Part shown: one piece after another, positions 62,767 through 64,000 of the stretch
Position numbering within the stretch: the first letter of the stretch is position 1
Layout: each line of letters opens with the position of its first letter
Notes under the pieces: model-generated
What the model saw: only the letters and a program-made list of their open reading frames with translations
What the model was told of the DNA's origin: nothing
Databases searched by the model: none
Program-made: the position numbers and the translations under genes
Assembly: GCF_005517195.1 (NCBI RefSeq)
Contig: NZ_CP040244.1
Coordinates: 3,242,001 to 3,306,000 of the forward strand
Direction of reading: 5' to 3'
Length of the DNA: 64,000 nt
DNA from: Streptomyces vilmorinianum
Lineage (GTDB): Bacteria; Actinomycetota; Actinomycetes; Streptomycetales; Streptomycetaceae

Positions 62767-63945
62767 ATGACCCCCGACCCCTTCCACACCCCTCCGGCGG
62801 CAGCCGACACAGGATCGACCGCCGGGCCCATCCCAGACCCGCCCACCATGCCCCCCGCCGTGCCACGCACCCCGATCGTGGCAGCGGCTCCCGCCCCCGC
62901 GCACCAAGCCGACCAGCCCACACGGCCGGCGACGGAGCCGGAGAGGCAGGAGCCGGAGAAGCAGGAGCCGGCGGCGGACGCCAAGGCCGCCCCGGAGGCG
63001 CCGCCGAAGCCCAACGAAGCCCCGGAGACGCCACCCCAGTCCGAGGCCGGCGACGAGGCGATACACACGCTTCTGTGGACGGCGGCGACCGAGCGTCCCG
63101 TGGAGGAGGTCGCCGCGCTGGTCGCCAGGCTCAAGCAGACCGGCGCGCTGTCCAGCCCCGCGGACGTGGCGCTCCGCGCAGCCGCCGTCTCCCGCCCCCT
63201 GGAGGAGGTGCGGCAGCTGGTCGCGCTGCTCAACGCATCGGGCTACGACCTCCAGCAGGCCGAAACCACGCTGCGCGCCGCGGCGGTGGGCCGGCCGATC
63301 GAGGACGTGGTGCAGCTCGTGAACATCCTCGGCACCGACGGCAGCGACTGGCGCTCGACCGGTGGCGGGGACGCCGGGGACGCCGAGGAGCGGAAGACCG
63401 GGCCCGGCCGGGACGACCGCGTGAGGAACGGCAAGGACGCCGTCCCGGTCGTCGACGCCGCCCCGAAGCGGCCGCGAGGGGCCGCGAAGTGGCCGAAGTC
63501 GGCCCTGGACGGCGCGCTGGCCGCAGGCCCCGGCAGCCACACCGCCTCCTCGGCGCTGCGGTCGTCGCTGCGCTGGCCGGCGGCCGTCACGCTCTTCGCC
63601 TGCGGCCTCATCCACCTGCCCACGGATCTCGCGGGCATGCGCTCGGGCGGCTACGCGGAGACGCTGTCCATGGCCGTCACCGTGCTCTGTCTGCTGTGCG
63701 GCGTATGGCTCGCGGTGCGGGACACCATGATCGTCTGGGCCGCCGCCGCGGGGCTCGCCGTCGGTGTCATCGCGATCCACGTGCTCGCGAGTGCCCGCAG
63801 CGTCGATCTGCTGGACAGCAGCCTCGGTTCCACGTTCGCCTGGGCGAAGGCCGCGGCGCTGCTGTGTGCCGCGGCCGTGGTCGCCCTGGCCGGCTCGGCC
63901 CTGGTCCGGCATACGAAGACGACCGGCGCGACGGACAGCGCCTGA
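62767..63945 (+). CDS. Membrane protein with repeated helical motif
   Basis: 392 aa from ATG 62767 with CGGAGCC upstream. Residues 1-100 are Pro/Ala/Glu-rich and disordered. Three related segments follow (TERPVEEVAALVARLKQTG, SRPLEEVRQLVALLNASG, GRPIEDVVQLVNILGTDG), each about 35 residues. Charged region, then four C-terminal helices (LRWPAAVTLFACGLIHLPTD, MAVTVLCLLCGVWLAVRDTM, AAAGLAVGVIAIHVLASA, AAALLCAAAVVALAGSALV). Family common in Streptomyces, function unknown. Nothing supported in 63946-64000. Confidence 0.8.
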   Translation: MTPDPFHTPPAAADTGSTAGPIPDPPTMPPAVPRTPIVAAAPAPAHQADQPTRPATEPERQEPEKQEPAADAKAAPEAPPKPNEAPETPPQSEAGDEAIHTLLWTAATERPVEEVAALVARLKQTGALSSPADVALRAAAVSRPLEEVRQLVALLNASGYDLQQAETTLRAAAVGRPIEDVVQLVNILGTDGSDWRSTGGGDAGDAEERKTGPGRDDRVRNGKDAVPVVDAAPKRPRGAAKWPKSALDGALAAGPGSHTASSALRSSLRWPAAVTLFACGLIHLPTDLAGMRSGGYAETLSMAVTVLCLLCGVWLAVRDTMIVWAAAAGLAVGVIAIHVLASARSVDLLDSSLGSTFAWAKAAALLCAAAVVALAGSALVRHTKTTGATDSA

Positions 63946-64000
63946 CGCGCCGGGGCGGAACGACGCCCGATGGACACCTCCGCCCGGTCGGCCCCACGCC

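Overview
The window is very GC-rich, almost every coding frame has G or C in the third codon position, GTG starts and 4-base GTGA overlaps are common, and the gene families (DUF5685, Trypco2, MmyB-type XRE, SUKH-4, ricin-lectin secreted proteins, DUF4232 lipoproteins) point to Streptomyces or a close relative. The number of insertion sequences, gene stumps, frameshifted genes and small orphan secreted proteins suggests an accessory region such as a chromosome arm rather than the core. No rRNA or tRNA gene was seen.

Bases 1-7100 are a mobile-element graveyard. An IS5-type element (429-1710) has 18-bp terminal inverted repeats, a TAA target duplication and an unrelated passenger gene. It is followed by an IS110 stump, a single type I-E CRISPR repeat next to the N-terminal stump of cas3, a broken sigma factor, an ISL3 end fragment, a decayed ISL3 element (4185-6208) that also carries a passenger gene, and an IS5 transposase tail. 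From 7.1 to 16.8 kb come an intact LuxR-type response regulator with a wrecked kinase, a secreted ricin-like protein, a TetR-YciI-tag operon, a Crp/Fnr regulator with a membrane protein, a MerR regulator facing a classical MerR promoter and thioredoxin-like gene, and several stumps (redoxin, SRPBCC, FAD oxidoreductase, DnaE2-like).

From 16.8 to 20.7 kb a compact minus-strand operon encodes an IPNS-like oxygenase, an SDR, a clavaminate synthase/VioC-like oxygenase and a DMT exporter, ending at a 21-bp perfect terminator stem. It looks like a small tailoring pathway for an amino-acid-like metabolite. A 29-base G run lies upstream. Between 21.5 and 25.8 kb are a DUF5685 protein with a Cys-rich tail, three small secreted proteins and an XRE-transmembrane-ricin protein. 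A GH43 stump follows, then a trypsin-like membrane protease translationally coupled to a Trypco2 gene (26.9-29.5 kb), a module known from predicted conflict systems. From 29.8 to 39.6 kb are a DUF4232 lipoprotein, two VOC proteins, a large Fic protein, XRE and SufR-like regulators, an HTH/Clp-N pair, decayed ADH and MmyB-type genes sharing one deletion breakpoint, and a SUKH-4 protein.

The last third holds an M50/CBS protease, archease convergent with rtcB, a Zn-alcohol dehydrogenase, a TetR/MFS/GH1 sugar set in which the TetR and MFS promoters share one operator sequence, a stretch of decayed genes (aldolase, ricin lectin, Ser/Thr kinase, methyltransferase), katG, a subtilisin with FG-GAP-like repeats, a tandem pair of DUF4139 proteins, a PAS-GAF-SpoIIE phosphatase and a membrane protein. 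Short tandem repeats, often with 6-base periods, recur between and inside genes. Some frameshifts sit at homopolymers and may be sequence errors; the internal deletions are probably real.
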